Assembly (NCBI RefSeq): GCF_003050835.1
Contig: NZ_QAOJ01000001.1
Coordinates: 372,001 to 436,000 of the forward strand
Direction: 5' to 3'
Source of the DNA: Pseudomonas sp. GV071
GTDB taxonomy: Bacteria > Pseudomonadota > Gammaproteobacteria > Pseudomonadales > Pseudomonadaceae
DNA length: 64,000 nt
Under the pieces are notes generated by a model that saw nothing but the letters and a program-made list of their open reading frames with translations, ran no database searches and was not told the DNA's origin. Position numbers and translations under genes: made by a program. Below are positions 62,596 through 64,000 of the stretch, in pieces. Each line of letters opens with the position of its first letter. Position 1 is the stretch's first letter.

Positions 62596-62610
62596 ATCAA
62601 TATTAATGAT
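62596..62610. promoter_or_regulatory. Nod-box-like MexT site upstream of mexE
   Basis: ATCAATATTAATGAT (ATC-N9-GAT) lies 90 bp before the mexE start. Read on the minus strand it agrees in part with the ATCA-N5-xTxGAT pattern I recall for MexT binding. Confidence 0.55.
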
Positions 62611-62677
62611 GAATGGTTCATCTGACGGTAATAGTACGGGGAAGGTGCATTGAGGCGGAGATGGGTGTCTCCTGTGC

Positions 62678-62761
62678 GATTCTGGATTCCGGCCTGCGCC
62701 GGAATGACGGAAGTTTGAAGTTAAATCACCGTCATCCCCGCGCAGGCGGGGATCCAGAATC
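62678..62761. repeat. Inverted repeat between mexT and mexE
   Basis: GATTCTGGATTCCGGCCTGC... (62678-62710) faces ...CAGGCGGGGATCCAGAATC (62729-62761). It resembles a widespread dispersed palindrome family, lies 21 bp after the mexT stop, and may act as a terminator between the two genes. Confidence 0.75.
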
Positions 62762-62782
62762 TCAAGCCGGGCGGGGCGGTAA

Positions 62783-63706
62783 CTACCCCAAACTATCCGG
62801 ATCAGACACAAACATGGTGATCCGCGACCGCAACCACCGCTCGGCCGGGTCGTTGTCCTGCGCGCCGCGCCAGGCCATCGAGAGTTCAAACGTGCGCTCT
62901 GGAATGCCTTCGGGTACATCTTCGGCGCGCACACCGCCAGTGGCGGTCAGGGCGGCGGCGGTGTAGTCGGGCACGATGGTGAGCAAATCCGTCCCGGATA
63001 GCAGCGTCCCCAGCCCGTTGAATTGCGGTACTGCGAGCACCACTTTGCGTTTGCGCCCGACCTTTTCCAGCTCCTCATCGATAAACCCATTGAGGTCGCC
63101 AGCAAAGGAAACCAGCGCATGCGGGCGGGCGCAGTATTCATCCAGGGTCAACTTGCCCGGCGCCGAATCGGCGCGCAGCAACTGCGGCTTGCTCTTGCGC
63201 AGGGTCTTGCGCTTGGCGTTGGCCGGCAGTTCATCGGTGTAACTCACACCGACGGAAATCTCTCCGGAGGCCAGCAGGTTGGGCATCAACAGGTAGTTGG
63301 CACGCCGCACTACAATCACTACACCCGGTGCTTCGGCGCGCACACGGCGCAGCAGGGCAGGAAGAAGTCCGAACTCCACGTCGTCCGAGAGGCCTATACG
63401 AAAGACGGCGGTGCTGGTGGCAGGGTCGAATTCGGAAGCGCGGCTGACTGCGGTGGAGATCGAATCCAGCGCCGGCGAGAGCAGGCCAAAGATTTCCGAG
63501 GCCCGCGCGGTGGGCTCCATGCTACGACCGGTTCGCACAAACAGCGGGTCGTCGAATAAACTGCGCAGCCGCGACAGCGCCGCACTGATCGCCGGCTGAC
63601 CGAGAAACAGCTTTTCCGCCGCACGCGTCACGCTGCGTTCGTGCATCAGCGTTTCGAACACGATCAGCAAGTTGAGATCAACGCGGCGGAGGTCGTTACG
63701 ATTCAT
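62783..63706 (-). CDS. mexT: LysR-family activator MexT
   Basis: A 307-residue regulator nearly superimposable on P. aeruginosa MexT (MNRNDLRRVDLNLLIVFETL; RAAEKLFLGQPAISAALSRLR; GLSDDVEFGLLPALLRR; AHALVSF-like PHALVSFAGDL). It activates mexEF-oprN and mexS. The reading frame is uninterrupted here, so it appears functional, unlike the frame-disrupted alleles known in some PAO1 lines. Gene order mexS-mexT-mexE-mexF-oprN is conserved. Confidence 0.95.
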   Translation of the reverse strand: MNRNDLRRVDLNLLIVFETLMHERSVTRAAEKLFLGQPAISAALSRLRSLFDDPLFVRTGRSMEPTARASEIFGLLSPALDSISTAVSRASEFDPATSTAVFRIGLSDDVEFGLLPALLRRVRAEAPGVVIVVRRANYLLMPNLLASGEISVGVSYTDELPANAKRKTLRKSKPQLLRADSAPGKLTLDEYCARPHALVSFAGDLNGFIDEELEKVGRKRKVVLAVPQFNGLGTLLSGTDLLTIVPDYTAAALTATGGVRAEDVPEGIPERTFELSMAWRGAQDNDPAERWLRSRITMFVSDPDSLG

Positions 63707-63794
63707 TCAGCGCTACCCTGTACCTGAGTGCTCTAGTGCGGTTCCTGGAGCAAGAGGCTGACGGGCGGCGAAGCTGGCGTCAAGCGGCGCCATC

Positions 63795-63821
63795 ATTGGC
63801 ATTTATGTCGACTATTGATAG
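63795..63821. promoter_or_regulatory. Possible MexT site in the mexT-mexS gap
   Basis: TTGGCATTTATGTCGACTAT followed by TGAT contains a palindromic GTCGAC with ATCA-type flanks on the minus strand. The spacing does not fully match the pattern I remember, so this is only a candidate. The rest of 63707-63892 shows no ORF. Confidence 0.3.
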
Positions 63822-63892
63822 ACGCGGGTGGTTTTGCTGGTAAAGCCCCGATAAAGTCCGTGGCCATTGGGAGTCCACATGCGAGGTGAGCG

Positions 63893-64000
63893 ATGTCCCG
63901 TGTAATCCGATTCCATCAGTTCGGCCCAGCTGAGGTCCTCAAGCTGGAAGAACAACCCACCGCCCAACCGGCGGCTGGAGAGGTATTGCTGCGGGTTGAA
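63893..64000 (+). CDS. mexS: Zinc-type/quinone oxidoreductase MexS, N-terminus only
   Basis: Thirty-six codons are present (MSRVIRFHQFGPAEVLKLEE..., then PAAGEVLLRVE), the start of a medium-chain dehydrogenase/quinone reductase. The gene runs off the window. Its place, divergent from mexT, is that of mexS, a redox enzyme whose loss activates MexT in P. aeruginosa. GAGG lies upstream of the ATG. Confidence 0.8.
   Translation, partial: MSRVIRFHQFGPAEVLKLEEQPTAQPAAGEVLLRVE

Overview
The window is a GC-rich bacterial chromosome segment that I assign to Pseudomonas, most likely the fluorescens/putida side of the genus. The reasons are a complete liu leucine/isovalerate operon with LiuR, a mexS-mexT-mexEF-oprN efflux locus, sagS next to ospR and a glutathione peroxidase, rssB/rssC, queF, fadE, many REP palindromes, and gene order that from memory resembles several P. 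aeruginosa PAO1 blocks. No integrase, transposase, CRISPR array or rRNA was seen.

Layout. 1-1433: 3' part of an autotransporter broken by a frameshift. 1518-9899: class II DAHP synthase, an overlapping TauE/FMO-like pair, a spermidine-synthase-like protein, a crotonase, the DEAD-box helicase deaD with a long structured leader, and a DODA-type dioxygenase. 9998-14337: tpm, tRNA-Asn, an aromatic/aspartate aminotransferase and uvrB. 14424-17573: a sigma-54 activator divergent from an AtoE short-chain fatty acid transporter. 17666-24876: liuRABCDE, which degrades isovaleryl-CoA to acetoacetate and acetyl-CoA, under a perfect palindrome likely to be the LiuR operator.

24968-37402: a DUF502 membrane protein, an Xre-RES toxin-antitoxin pair with a candidate operator, a LysR/acyl-CoA dehydrogenase divergent pair, ppiC, an orphan PilU-like ATPase, a periplasmic binding protein, a small membrane protein, two regulator/MFS divergent pairs, and a peroxidase/OspR operon whose -35 box lies in a perfect palindrome. 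37386-45783: SagS-like hybrid kinase, DUF815 ATPase, free-Met-sulfoxide reductase, a duplicated tRNA-Glu/tRNA-Gly pair and fadE.

45944-56438: transglutaminase-like protein, GST, ABC exporter, queF, an AT-rich foreign-looking gene sitting between two separated REP halves, a HAD-family protein without its catalytic residues, mlaA, a PilZ protein, the rssB/rssC partner-switching pair and transaldolase. 56643-64000: oprN, mexF, mexE and mexT on the minus strand, and the first 36 codons of a divergent mexS.

The most unusual items are the deaD leader, in which a short ORF ends at the ribosome binding site and an 8-bp hairpin covers the start codon; the AT-rich gene inside a split REP element; the dead HAD enzyme; and the many candidate operators that pair each regulator with its neighbour.
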